From Rhizobium sp. ASV8 (GTDB taxonomy: Bacteria > Pseudomonadota > Alphaproteobacteria > Rhizobiales > Rhizobiaceae): DNA of 39,676 nt. Both the position numbers and the translations under genes were made by a program. Location: positions 1 through 39,676 of the forward strand of contig NZ_JAELUG010000060.1 in NCBI RefSeq assembly GCF_016429255.1, written 5' to 3'. Position 1 is the first letter of the stretch. Every line of letters begins with the position of its first letter. Below the pieces are notes generated by a model. The model saw nothing but the letters and a program-made list of their open reading frames with translations. It was not told the origin of the DNA and ran no database searches. Positions 1 through 7,632 of the stretch are shown in pieces.

Positions 1-533
1 AACTCCCGGGATTCCACGGCAGCATCGACAATCGCCTTGAGCTTGGCCTCATCCATGTTGCGCGCCTTGGCCACGCGCGGAATCTGGAAATAGGCGGCAT
101 CCGGCGAAATGTCCGGGTCAAGACCACTGCCCGAGGTCGTCACCATATCCACCGGGACGGGCGTGTTCGGGTTCTGCGCCTGCAACGTCGCCGCATCGCC
201 CTTGATGCGGGTGATCAAGCTCGAATTGGTCGGACCGAGATTGGAGCCGCCGGAACTGGCCGCATTATAGGGCGCGGAGATAGTCTTGGTCGCGTCGTTC
301 GGATCGGTGTCGGTCGTAGCCGAGGGACGGCCATGAAAATACCGGTCGCTCGTGAAGTTCTGGCCGATCAGGCTGGAGCCGATGACCTTCCCATCCTTCT
401 CCAACAGGCTGCCATTGGCCTGATGGGGAAAGAGAGCCTGGGCAGCGCCGGTCATGGCGAGCGGATAGGCAAGGCCGGTCAATACGGTTGTGGCGACGAC
501 CATGACGATGGCGGGTCTGATTTGTTTCAACAT
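1..533 (-). CDS. kdpC: Potassium-transporting ATPase subunit C, 3' end cut by window edge
   Basis: KdpC is the single-span accessory subunit that stabilises the KdpA-KdpB complex of the high-affinity K+ pump. The reading frame starts at the ATG at 533 and stays open to base 1, giving 177 codons of a protein usually near 190 residues, so only the last few are missing. It opens with one hydrophobic segment (residues about 5-30, MLKQIRPAIVMVVATTV), followed by the family landmarks GQNFTSDRYFHGRPSAT, YNAASSGGSNLGPTN and TTSGSGLDPDISPDAAYFQ. It begins 12 bases after the kdpB stop and is the last kdp structural gene visible. In the family kdpD and kdpE often follow; they would lie outside the window. 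Confidence 0.96.
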   Translation of the reverse strand, partial: MLKQIRPAIVMVVATTVLTGLAYPLAMTGAAQALFPHQANGSLLEKDGKVIGSSLIGQNFTSDRYFHGRPSATTDTDPNDATKTISAPYNAASSGGSNLGPTNSSLITRIKGDAATLQAQNPNTPVPVDMVTTSGSGLDPDISPDAAYFQIPRVAKARNMDEAKLKAIVDAAVESRE

Positions 534-545
534 GAGAGGAACTCC

Positions 546-2633
546 TTAGGCGAGGCCGATGGCGTTGATCGCCATGTCGATGGCCTTGATGCCGATAAAG
601 GGAACGATGATGCCGCCGAGGCCATAGATCAGCAGATTGCGGCTCAGCAGCGCGCCGGCGCCGATCGGACGATAGCGAACGCCCTTCAGCGATAGCGGGA
701 TCAGCGCAACGATGATCAGCGCATTGAAGATGATGGCCGAGAGAATGGCGCTTTGCGGCGTCGCCAGCCCCATGATGTTCAGCATCTTCAGCTGCGGATA
801 GAAGGCGATGAACATCGCCGGGATGATGGCGAAATACTTCGCGATATCATTGGCGATGGAGAAGGTGGTCAGAGCGCCGCGGGTCATCAGCAACTGCTTG
901 CCGATCTCGACGATCTCGATCAGCTTGGTCGGGTCGCTGTCGAGGTCCACCATGTTGCCGGCCTCGCGGGCGGCGACTGTGCCGGTGTTCATGGCTACGC
1001 CGACGTCGGCCTGTGCAAGTGCGGGGGCGTCGTTCGTACCGTCGCCGCACATGGCCACGAGCTTGCCCTTGGACTGCTCCTCGCGCATCAGCGCCAGCTT
1101 CATTTCAGGGGTAGCCTGTGCAAGGAAGTCGTCGACGCCGGCTTCTGCGGCGATGGCCGCTGCCGTCAGCGGATTGTCACCCGTGATCATGACGGTGCGA
1201 ATGCCCATGCGTCGCAGTTCGGCAAAGCGTTCGCGGATGCCGCCCTTGATGATATCCTTGAGATGGATGACGCCAAGCAGGCGACCGTCGCGGGCGACGG
1301 CAAGCGGAGTGCCGCCGGCCTTGGCGATCTCGTCGGCAATCCCCTGCAGTTCACGCAGCGTCTCGCTCGAAGTGCGCGAAATCACGGCAGTGCCGTCGGT
1401 GCTGCTATTGGCTGCACCATCCACATAGGCAAGCACGGCGTCCACGGCACCCTTTCGGATGGACGAGCCATCGAGGTCGACGCCGCTCATGCGCGTCTGG
1501 GCGGTAAACGGCACGAAGGTTGCCCTGAGGCTCGTCATATCACGGCCGCGGATCGCATATTTCTCCTTGGCAAGAACGACGATGGAACGGCCCTCCGGCG
1601 TTTCGTCGGCAAGCGAGGCAAGCTGGGCGGCATCCGCCAGATCCTGCTCACTGACGCCACGAACCGGACGGAAGGCAGTCGCCTGGCGATTGCCGAGGGT
1701 GATGGTGCCGGTCTTGTCGAGCAGCAGGGTGTCGACGTCGCCCGCCGCTTCAACAGCGCGACCCGACATGGCAAGCACGTTGAAGCGGACCAGGCGGTCC
1801 ATGCCGGCAATACCGATCGCCGAGAGCAACGCACCGATGGTGGTCGGGATCAAAGTTACGAACAGGGCGACAAGCACGACCGTCTGGATCGAACCGCCGG
1901 CATAGGCGGCAAAGCTCGGGATGGTGACGGTGGCGAGCACAAAGATCAGCGTCATGCCTGCAAGGAGGATGTTGAGCGCAATTTCGTTCGGCGTCTTCTG
2001 CCGTTCGGCACCTTCCACCAGCGCGATCATGCGGTCGATGAAGGTCGAGCCGGCAGCTGCGGTGATGCGGACGCGAATCTCATCCGACAGAACCTGCGTA
2101 CCGCCGGTTACGGCCGAGCGGTCGCCGCCCGATTCACGAATGACCGGCGCGGATTCGCCCGTGATGGCAGCTTCGTTGACCGAAGCAACGCCTTCGATGA
2201 CTTCGCCGTCCGACGGAATGATATCGCCGGCCTCGACCAGAACGACATCGCCGACCTTCAGGCTGGTGCCGGGCACCATCTTGTAGTCGGTGCGGCTATT
2301 GCCGACGAGCAGTTTCGCCTGAGTTTCGGTGCGCGACTTGCGCAAGGAATCCGCTTGCGCCTTGCCGCGGCCCTCGGCAACGGCTTCGGCAAAATTGGCG
2401 AACAATACCGTGAACCACAGCCAGATATTGATCTGCAGCGAGAAGCCGAGATTGCCGCCGCCGGTGACGAGGTCACGCAGGAAGAGAATGGTGGTCAGCG
2501 TCGAAACGACTGCAACCACGAACATAACGGGGTTCTTGGCAAGCGTGCGCGGGTTCAACTTCTTGAAGGAAGCGCCGATCGCCGGAACGAGGATGCGAGA
2601 ATCCAGAATACTCGCTGATTTTAACTGGCTCAT
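546..2633 (-). CDS. kdpB: Potassium-transporting P-type ATPase subunit B
   Basis: KdpB is the ATP-hydrolysing P-type ATPase subunit of the Kdp K+ uptake complex in the inner membrane. The 695-residue product matches the usual length. It carries the TGES actuator motif at 158-161, the phosphorylation motif DKTGT at 306-310 (D306 the acceptor), TGDNPLTA at about 484-491 and GDGTNDAPAL from about 530. N-terminal membrane segments lie at about 35-90, more at 220-275 and a C-terminal set from about 590. The start ATG at 2633 has GGAG six bases upstream. It sits between the 53-aa microprotein gene and kdpC in a minus-strand operon. No key residue is missing. Confidence 0.98.
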   Translation of the reverse strand: MSQLKSASILDSRILVPAIGASFKKLNPRTLAKNPVMFVVAVVSTLTTILFLRDLVTGGGNLGFSLQINIWLWFTVLFANFAEAVAEGRGKAQADSLRKSRTETQAKLLVGNSRTDYKMVPGTSLKVGDVVLVEAGDIIPSDGEVIEGVASVNEAAITGESAPVIRESGGDRSAVTGGTQVLSDEIRVRITAAAGSTFIDRMIALVEGAERQKTPNEIALNILLAGMTLIFVLATVTIPSFAAYAGGSIQTVVLVALFVTLIPTTIGALLSAIGIAGMDRLVRFNVLAMSGRAVEAAGDVDTLLLDKTGTITLGNRQATAFRPVRGVSEQDLADAAQLASLADETPEGRSIVVLAKEKYAIRGRDMTSLRATFVPFTAQTRMSGVDLDGSSIRKGAVDAVLAYVDGAANSSTDGTAVISRTSSETLRELQGIADEIAKAGGTPLAVARDGRLLGVIHLKDIIKGGIRERFAELRRMGIRTVMITGDNPLTAAAIAAEAGVDDFLAQATPEMKLALMREEQSKGKLVAMCGDGTNDAPALAQADVGVAMNTGTVAAREAGNMVDLDSDPTKLIEIVEIGKQLLMTRGALTTFSIANDIAKYFAIIPAMFIAFYPQLKMLNIMGLATPQSAILSAIIFNALIIVALIPLSLKGVRYRPIGAGALLSRNLLIYGLGGIIVPFIGIKAIDMAINAIGLA

Positions 2634-2681
2634 AAGAGGCTCCAGCGTGAAGAGGAAAAGGTCAGATCGGAACGCCGCCGA

Positions 2682-2843
2682 TCAGCCCAGCAGAAATCCG
2701 AAGACGACAAGGCCGAGGAACAAAGCGACCATTGCCAGGAGGATGGCGTCGGATGCGCAGGTCCTTCCGGCCTGGCCACGCCCCCTGTCGAAGGGGCGTG
2801 GATCGATCGCTTTTCTAAGCTTGCTCAGAAGCGTCTGGCTCAT
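2682..2843 (-). CDS. 53-aa single-membrane-segment microprotein between kdpA and kdpB
   Basis: I do not recognise a family. The frame encodes 53 residues: a basic N-terminal half (MSQTLLSKLRKAIDPRPFDR and on to about residue 30), then one hydrophobic segment (about 33-52, ILLAMVALFLGLVVFGFLLG) ending at the stop. An AAGGA overlapping the kdpA stop lies 9 bases before the ATG at 2843; an in-frame ATG at 2852 has no room for that ribosome site. The gene fills the 222-base kdpA-kdpB spacer, stops about 48 bases before kdpB and must be co-transcribed with kdp. Codons for residues about 15-23 lie in a perfect 9-bp hairpin (2776-2801), so the middle may be an inserted palindrome. It could be a Kdp accessory peptide or non-functional spacer. 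Confidence 0.55.
   Translation of the reverse strand: MSQTLLSKLRKAIDPRPFDRGRGQAGRTCASDAILLAMVALFLGLVVFGFLLG
2776..2801. repeat. Perfect 9-bp inverted repeat inside the kdpA-kdpB spacer
   Basis: CCACGCCCC at 2776-2784 pairs with GGGGCGTGG at 2793-2801 around an 8-base loop. It has no following T-run on the minus strand, so it is not a classic terminator. It could be an RNA-processing or stabilising hairpin within the kdp transcript, or a small palindromic element embedded in the microprotein frame. Confidence 0.6.
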
Positions 2844-2855
2844 GGCCGTCATTCC

Positions 2856-4559
2856 TTAGAAGGCCTGGCCGGCAATCATCGCGAGGTGTTCGACGATCGG
2901 CCCAAGCGCTAGCGCCGGGAAGAAGGTCAGACCACCGACGATCAGGATCGTGCCGACGAGCAGGCCGACGAAGAGCGGGCCGTCTGTCGGGAAGGTGCCG
3001 GCCGAGGCGGGAACCGTCTTCTTGGTGATCAGCGAGCCGGCAATAGCAAGTGCCGGGACGATGACCAGGAAGCGGCCGATCAGCATGACGAGACCGAGCG
3101 TGATGTTGTACCAGGGAGTGTTGGCGGACAGGCCGGCAAAGGCTGAGCCGTTGTTCGCCGCAGCAGAGCTGTAGGCATAGAGGATTTCGGAGAAGCCGTG
3201 CGGACCGGCATTGCCGACGGACGCCACTGCCGAAGGCAGCACCACGGAAATCGCGGTGAAGATCAGCATGCCGAAAGGCAGGCAAAGTACGGCGAGCATC
3301 GCCATCTTTACTTCCTTCGCCTCGATCTTCTTGCCGAGATATTCCGGCGTACGGCCGACCATCAGGCCCGCTACGAAGATAGCGATGATGACGAACATAA
3401 TGATGCCATAGAAACCGGCACCGACGCCGCCGATGATGACTTCACCGAGCTGCAGGTTGATGAGCGGGATCAGGCCACCGATAGCGGTGAAACTGTCGAG
3501 CATGCCGTTGACGGCGCCGCACGATGCCGCCGTTGTGATGACGGCGAACAGCGAGGAAGCGGCAATGCCAAAGCGCACTTCTTTGCCTTCCATGTTGCCG
3601 CCCTGGATCCCGAGCGCATGGACCAGCGGATTGCCGGCGGCTTCCGCCCAGTAGGTGACGATAACGCCAGCAACAAAGAGCGTGCACATCGCCGCCAGGA
3701 TGGCCCAGCCCTGACGCTGGCTGCCGACCATGCGACCGAAGACGTTGGTCAGTGCTGCGCCGATTGCGAAAATCGACAGCATCTGGATGAGGTTGGAGAT
3801 GGCATCCGGATTTTCAAACGGATGAGCCGAATTGGCGTTGAAGAAGCCGCCGCCGTTGGTGCCCAGCATCTTGATCGCGAGCTGCGAGGCGACAGGGCCG
3901 ACTGCGATCGTCTGCTTGGCGCCCTCGAGTGTCGTTGCGTCCACATAGGGACCAAGCGTCTGCGGCACGCCGAGATAGACGTATACCAGCGTCAGCACGA
4001 TGCAGATCGGCAGCAGCACGTAGAGTGTCGCGCGTGTCATATCGACCCAGAAGTTGCCGATCGCCTTGCCCGAAGCGCGCGAAAATGCGCGGATCAGCGC
4101 GATGGCGATGGCAATGCCGGTTGCCGCAGACACGAAGTTCTGCACGGTCAGACCTGCCATCTGCACGAGGTAGGACATCGTGCTTTCGCCGCCGTAGTTC
4201 TGCCAGTTGGTATTGGTGACGAAGCTCGTGGCGGTGTTGAAGGACAGTTCAGGGCCGACCGCGGTCATGCTGGCCGGATTGTAAGGCAAGCCAGCCTGTA
4301 ATCGCTGCAGCGCATAGAGAACGATGAAACCGGCGAGGCTGAACAGCAACAGCGAAACCGAGTAGGTCGTCCAATGCTGATCTTCGCGTTCGTCCGTGCC
4401 GGCCAAACGATAAAGTCCCCGTTCCACCGGACGAAGGACGTAGGAAAGGAGTGTGCGCTCGCCGCTGAAGACACGTGTCATGTAACCGCCAAGCGGTTTG
4501 ACGAGCAGAAGGAGGATCCCGATGAAAATCAGGATCTGGAGCCATCCGTTGAGGGTCAT
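2856..4559 (-). CDS. kdpA: Potassium-transporting ATPase subunit A (K+ channel-like subunit)
   Basis: KdpA is the K+-binding and translocating subunit of KdpFABC, a relative of Trk/Ktr channels with four pore-loop repeats in the inner membrane. The 567-residue product has all four selectivity regions: TSFVTNTNWQNY at 111-122, LGTNGGGFFNANSAHPFENP at 232-251, TTAASCGAVNGM at 342-353 and SSAAANNGSAFAG at 464-476. About ten membrane segments are evident. The ATG at 4559 follows GGAAAG at 8 bases. It follows kdpF after 27 bases. Nothing in the sequence suggests loss of function. Confidence 0.98.
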   Translation of the reverse strand: MTLNGWLQILIFIGILLLLVKPLGGYMTRVFSGERTLLSYVLRPVERGLYRLAGTDEREDQHWTTYSVSLLLFSLAGFIVLYALQRLQAGLPYNPASMTAVGPELSFNTATSFVTNTNWQNYGGESTMSYLVQMAGLTVQNFVSAATGIAIAIALIRAFSRASGKAIGNFWVDMTRATLYVLLPICIVLTLVYVYLGVPQTLGPYVDATTLEGAKQTIAVGPVASQLAIKMLGTNGGGFFNANSAHPFENPDAISNLIQMLSIFAIGAALTNVFGRMVGSQRQGWAILAAMCTLFVAGVIVTYWAEAAGNPLVHALGIQGGNMEGKEVRFGIAASSLFAVITTAASCGAVNGMLDSFTAIGGLIPLINLQLGEVIIGGVGAGFYGIIMFVIIAIFVAGLMVGRTPEYLGKKIEAKEVKMAMLAVLCLPFGMLIFTAISVVLPSAVASVGNAGPHGFSEILYAYSSAAANNGSAFAGLSANTPWYNITLGLVMLIGRFLVIVPALAIAGSLITKKTVPASAGTFPTDGPLFVGLLVGTILIVGGLTFFPALALGPIVEHLAMIAGQAF

Positions 4560-4586
4560 GGAAGTAACTTTCCCTATCCAACGCTT

Positions 4587-4676
4587 TTAGAAGCGCTCGG
4601 GGCGAATGAGTGCATAGACCAGATAGGCGGTGAGAAAGAGCGTCACGCCGCCACCGAGAATGTAATCGAGAAGCAT
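4587..4676 (-). CDS. kdpF: KdpF, small stabilising subunit of the Kdp complex
   Basis: This 29-residue peptide (MLLDYILGGG at the start, ALIRPERF at the end) is a single membrane segment with the C-terminal RPE(K/R)F typical of KdpF. In the family it acts as a lipid-like stabiliser of the KdpABC complex. It lies directly before kdpA, the standard position. It falls below most gene-calling length cut-offs and could easily be missed. Confidence 0.93.
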   Translation of the reverse strand: MLLDYILGGGVTLFLTAYLVYALIRPERF

Positions 4677-4690
4677 TGTCGTCTCTCCGA

Positions 4691-4774
4691 CTAGAGGCTG
4701 TCGCAGGCCTTGGTGTAAGCGACGCAGAGGAGGAAAAATAAAACGCCGATCCCGACAAGAAATATGTCCATCAT
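4691..4774 (-). CDS. 27-aa membrane microprotein, first gene of the kdp operon
   Basis: A 27-residue frame begins with two adjacent ATGs (4774 and 4771). AAGGA lies 9 bases before the first, which I take as the start. The peptide is one hydrophobic segment (DIFLVGIGVLFFLLCVAY) followed by TKACDSL, with two cysteines (C17 and C24). It ends 14 bases before kdpF. From memory, short peptides with a similar YxxxCD(R/S)L tail occur upstream of kdpF in other proteobacteria; I cannot verify this here. A role as another small Kdp subunit is inference. Confidence 0.7.
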   Translation of the reverse strand: MMDIFLVGIGVLFFLLCVAYTKACDSL

Positions 4775-4912
4775 CGATCGCGATCCTTGATTGTTATTGT
4801 TGAGTGCAGAAGCGATGGGGAGCGCCGCAGATGAGCAGCGCTTCTTTTCTATCTGCCGAGAGCGAAGAGCACTTCGCGTGCATCTTCGATCCACAATATG
4901 CGACCGAATGGC

Positions 4913-4941
4913 ATTAAGGTTCCAGACGGGCGCGTAAGCGA
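4913..4941 (-). promoter_or_regulatory. Candidate activator-dependent kdp promoter
   Basis: On the minus strand a CTTAAT hexamer (4918-4913) could be a -10 element. Seventeen bases upstream is TCGCTT (4941-4936), a poor -35, immediately downstream of the KdpE-like repeat. A weak -35 abutting an activator site fits a response-regulator-dependent promoter, but the hexamers alone are weak evidence. Confidence 0.3.
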
Positions 4942-4944
4942 AGA

Positions 4945-4961
4945 TATAAAAATCTTATAAA
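4945..4961 (-). promoter_or_regulatory. KdpE-like operator: direct repeat TTTATA-N5-TTTATA
   Basis: Read on the minus strand, two TTTATA hexamers are separated by AGATT, giving an 11-bp repeat period. The E. coli KdpE site has the same layout, TTTATA followed five bases later by TTTACA. The site lies about 170 bases upstream of the first kdp-operon start codon in an otherwise GC-rich region. Binding by a KdpE encoded beyond the window is inference. Confidence 0.55.
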
Positions 4962-4989
4962 TGCCTGCTCCGGTCGCTTAGGCTGGCGG

Positions 4990-5300
4990 GTGCGTCTTCA
5001 TGACCAGGACCGTATTCAAAGATACGATGCGAAAGTGCCGGCCCTCCGGGGAACCGCACAGAAACGCACTCTAAGCGAAGCGATCTTGGCTGGATTGAGC
5101 GATCTGGGTCACGTCCGGGAAAACATCGAGCAGCAGCGCTCCTGCACGACGAGGGTGATGACCGGATCAACGAGTGCTTCGACAGCTCGAAAAAAAGAAA
5201 TACGGGGAGCTCTTCTACGGAAAGTTGCCGGCGTGCATTCGCCCGACAACAACCATCCGACCGCCCGACAGGCTATGACCAGCCGAGAAGGAATGAGACC
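4990..5300. other. Intergenic stretch without a convincing gene
   Basis: The 614 bases from 4775 to 5389 hold the kdp control region and the Tim44 gene's terminator. The middle has no frame that I trust. On the plus strand, protein-like patches appear in different frames (LSEAILAGLSDLGHVREN near 5068-5121, then a DEGDDRINECFDSSKK patch near 5148-5195). This could be a decayed gene, or chance in GC-rich DNA. Confidence 0.3.
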
Positions 5301-5338
5301 TCACCCAGGAAAGGTCGATGAAGGCCCAAGAAACAGTT

Positions 5339-5370
5339 ACGCCCGCCCTCGATGTTGCGAAGGCGGGCGT
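5339..5370 (-). terminator. Hairpin terminator of the Tim44-domain gene
   Basis: ACGCCCGCC at 5339-5347 and GGCGGGCGT at 5362-5370 form a 9-bp stem with a 14-base loop, 19 bases beyond the stop of the Tim44 gene. The following minus-strand bases (AACTGTTTCTTGG) contain only a weak T tract. Confidence 0.55.
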
Positions 5371-5389
5371 CAATCAATTGCGGGCGGAC

Positions 5390-6394
5390 TTAGGCGTGAG
5401 CGGCTTCCGTTCCCTGGATGGCCGAAAGCGTCCATTCGGAACCCGGTTTGCGTACGAAAGTCCAGAGCTCGACGGTTTCTGACGGCTTGTGATCGTCGCC
5501 ATCGACGAGCTTGCCTGTCGTGCGATCGAGCATGGCGTCGATGCTGGAATAGCGCATCGCGAGCGTCGCATATTCGGCATTGTCCTCGCGCCAGGATTCC
5601 GCAATATCGCCCTGCAGCAACCGAACATCGGTGACGCTGTTGCGCACGCCGTTTGTGGCATTCTCGCCGAGTTCTTCGGCAAGATACGACATGGCCTCCG
5701 GCGTGGTCAGCCGACGCAAGGTCGCATAGTCTTCCTTGCCATAGGCCGACTGGACTTCGGTCAAAAGCTGCTCGAAGCGATCAAGATCGGCTTTCTGCAG
5801 CCCGATTTCATCCTCGGACTGCCGGGCCTTCTGCGTGGCGCCCGCCATTCCACCACCGATCGTCGGGATCGAGAAGGACGGACGCGGCGAAGCGCCGGCA
5901 TTGTTCATTGCGTTCACGTTATAGGATGCTCCCGCTCCCGGCGCCGCATATTGCGTGCGCTGACGGTTTGCGAAAAAGCGCATGGCTAGGCTGATGGCGG
6001 CGATGATCAGGCCGATCTGCAGCAACATGCCGAGGAAACCGAAGCCGCCACCAAAACCATGGCCAAGCATCATACCGAGCAGGCCACCGGCGATCAGGCC
6101 GCCGATCATAGATCCGCCAAATCCGCCGAAGAAGCCTGGACGCTGCGGCGCGCCGACCGGCTGCTGTGCTGCGGGCTGCTGCGGTCTGGTTGTCATCGTC
6201 CGATCAATCGGAGCGGCCTGAGTCGGCGCCGTTCGCGTGGTGGCGGGCGCGTCGAACGTCCGCGTTCCGCGGCTGCCGAACCCGCTAGAGCCGGCACGGC
6301 GTGCGTCGGCGACATCGAAGGTCGCTACGGCGGAAGCCGCAGCGAGCATGACGATGGCTGCGATCTTGGCAAAACGGGGAACTGCACTCAGCAT
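5390..6394 (-). CDS. Tim44/TimA-like domain membrane protein
   Basis: The product has 334 residues from the ATG at 6394, which has AGGAGA closely upstream; an in-frame ATG 90 bases further upstream lacks a ribosome site. An N-terminal hydrophobic segment (about 8-30) could be a signal or anchor. A proline/threonine/glutamine-rich linker follows, then a glycine-rich hydrophobic region (about 88-145, GGFGGSMIGGLIAGGLLGM), then a C-terminal Tim44-like fold (about 190-334) with AYGKEDYATLRRLTTPEAM and TVELWTFVRKPGSEWTLSAIQ. Bacterial relatives are inner-membrane proteins of uncertain role; mitochondrial Tim44 anchors the import motor. It appears monocistronic. Confidence 0.85.
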   Translation of the reverse strand: MLSAVPRFAKIAAIVMLAAASAVATFDVADARRAGSSGFGSRGTRTFDAPATTRTAPTQAAPIDRTMTTRPQQPAAQQPVGAPQRPGFFGGFGGSMIGGLIAGGLLGMMLGHGFGGGFGFLGMLLQIGLIIAAISLAMRFFANRQRTQYAAPGAGASYNVNAMNNAGASPRPSFSIPTIGGGMAGATQKARQSEDEIGLQKADLDRFEQLLTEVQSAYGKEDYATLRRLTTPEAMSYLAEELGENATNGVRNSVTDVRLLQGDIAESWREDNAEYATLAMRYSSIDAMLDRTTGKLVDGDDHKPSETVELWTFVRKPGSEWTLSAIQGTEAAHA

Positions 6395-6592
6395 TGGCTC
6401 TCCTATAGCGAGGCGAAAAAGAATTCCGGACACATATGGGGATGCCAAATTGCGATTGTAAGTTGGTATCCCATCAAATTTCAAACCGCAGCGCGTTTTG
6501 AGCCGGAAAGTTCGGCGGATTTTGCTGCGAAAGCCCCGAAAATGTCGAGGCTTCCCGTGCTGGCGCCGACTGGCAATCCAACGGACGGATGC

Positions 6593-6814
6593 CTAGTTTT
6601 CCTCGGCACCTTCGAGCAAGCCGTCATACACTTCCATCAGCGCGTTGGTGATCGCCTGTCCAAGCGCGTTGCCTGCCGCGCGGACATCGTCATCCGTGCC
6701 GTCACGTGCCGCCCTGGCCAACTCGAAGCCCTCGCCGCTGACGATCTGCTTTGCGACCTCGATGGCCCACAGACCGAAGTCGCCACGATTGTCGATCTTC
6801 ATCGCCTCTTCCAT
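6593..6814 (-). CDS. Small acidic hypothetical protein
   Basis: A 73-residue, helix-rich, acidic protein (VRAAGNALGQAITNALMEVYDGLLEG near the C-terminus) that I do not recognise. It has no membrane segment or cysteine. The first ATG (6814) has AAGGA 12 bases upstream; a second in-frame ATG four codons in, preceded by GAAGAGG, is an equally good start. It is alone on its strand between the Tim44 gene and a divergent HU gene. Confidence 0.6.
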   Translation of the reverse strand: MEEAMKIDNRGDFGLWAIEVAKQIVSGEGFELARAARDGTDDDVRAAGNALGQAITNALMEVYDGLLEGAEEN

Positions 6815-7235
6815 GATCAGCCCTGTTCCTTTGTGTTCACTCGCTGCAATCAGGCTCTACACACTCATGCGGAGCAAGGCCAGTATGATGGCGCCATCGC
6901 CTGGGGACCGACCGCGCTGCCAATGACCTAGCCTTTCCTTTTGTGATACGCGGTATCATGGCAAGCCGATCGCTCAAAAACGCGCCCCATCAGAGCGGCA
7001 GATCGCCCTAAAACGGCTTGAGACGGTAGAACCGCGAGGGAATCTGCGTCCTCCGGCCAGGGCAGCGAAAACAGGCAATTTCCCGAAATTGGAGCGGCAG
7101 AAGGCCGTGGGAAGCCTTGCAGACGCTGGAAATTGTGGAAATACGCCCTTTCTCGCCTCTAAAGGCCAACTGGCCTCGTGACAATGAACGGCTGCAATGG
7201 AAATGATTCCTCCGTAACCAATGCGGGGAAGTATC
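6815..7235. other. Intergenic region between small hypothetical gene and HU gene
   Basis: This 421-base stretch separates two divergent genes and should hold both promoters. The only structured element I see is the TGATAC dyad at 6944-6958. I found no reliable -10/-35 pair and no small gene. Confidence 0.5.
6944..6958. promoter_or_regulatory. Perfect 15-bp dyad TGATAC-GCG-GTATCA, possible operator
   Basis: Six-base arms TGATAC and GTATCA flank GCG. The dyad lies 130 bases upstream of the small hypothetical gene and 278 bases upstream of HU. The size and symmetry fit a dimeric repressor site, but no regulator gene is adjacent. Confidence 0.35.
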
Positions 7236-7514
7236 ATGACCACCACCAATGAAATCGCAGACAAGATTGCCGCTGATCACAAGCTGACCAAGGCTCAGGG
7301 CAAGGCAATCGTCGAAGCCGTCTTTGCAGCCATTACCGGAGCAGCCTCCTCCGGCGCGGAGACCTCAATTCCGGGCTTCGGCAAGTTCAAGGTAAAGCAT
7401 ACGCCGGAGCGTGAAGCTCGCAATCCGGGAACTGGCGCGACCATCAAGGTTGCCGCAGCCAACAAGCTCACCTTCACGCCGGCGAAGGCGTTGAAGGACG
7501 CGCTCAACAAGTAA
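7236..7514 (+). CDS. HU-family DNA-binding protein
   Basis: HU proteins are small dimeric nucleoid proteins that bend DNA. The product is 92 residues from the ATG at 7236, with GGGGAAG before it; an ATG at 7221 would add five residues but lacks a site. Family marks are the N-terminal helices (NEIADKIAADHKLTKAQGKAIVEAV), the IPGFGKFKVKHTPEREARNPGTG strand-turn region with the DNA-intercalating arm containing RNPGTG, and the C-terminal FTPAKALKDALNK. It is a single gene followed by a hairpin. The sequence suits a secondary HU paralogue but cannot distinguish it from the main one. Confidence 0.93.
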   Translation: MTTTNEIADKIAADHKLTKAQGKAIVEAVFAAITGAASSGAETSIPGFGKFKVKHTPEREARNPGTGATIKVAAANKLTFTPAKALKDALNK

Positions 7515-7548
7515 TGCCAGCTTTGAGCCGTTGAGGCTCGATGCTTCA

Positions 7549-7581
7549 GACGGCCGGTCCTCGCGGAGTGGGCCGGCCGTC
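7549..7581 (+). terminator. Hairpin downstream of the HU gene, between convergent genes
   Basis: GACGGCCGG at 7549-7557 pairs with CCGGCCGTC at 7573-7581 (15-base loop), 34 bases after the HU stop. No T-run follows on either strand. It sits between HU and the convergent phosphodiesterase gene and could serve both. Confidence 0.55.
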
Positions 7582-7632
7582 AGCAATTGCGAATTGACGC
7601 ACCGGACGCGATCTCGCCGGCGCGCGACACAA

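Noticed and set aside
753..2618. 621-codon open frame on the plus strand opposite kdpB
   Set aside because: It is antisense to an intact, motif-complete kdpB. Its translation is rich in H, R, D and G with no recognisable domain, as produced by GC-biased third positions.
2776..2801. Hairpin as an intrinsic terminator between kdpA and kdpB
   Set aside because: No T-run follows on the minus strand, and termination here would silence kdpB and kdpC.
5728..6931. Plus-strand frames opposite the Tim44-domain gene
   Set aside because: The minus-strand gene has a ribosome site, a signal-like start, a conserved C-terminal domain and a hairpin after its stop.
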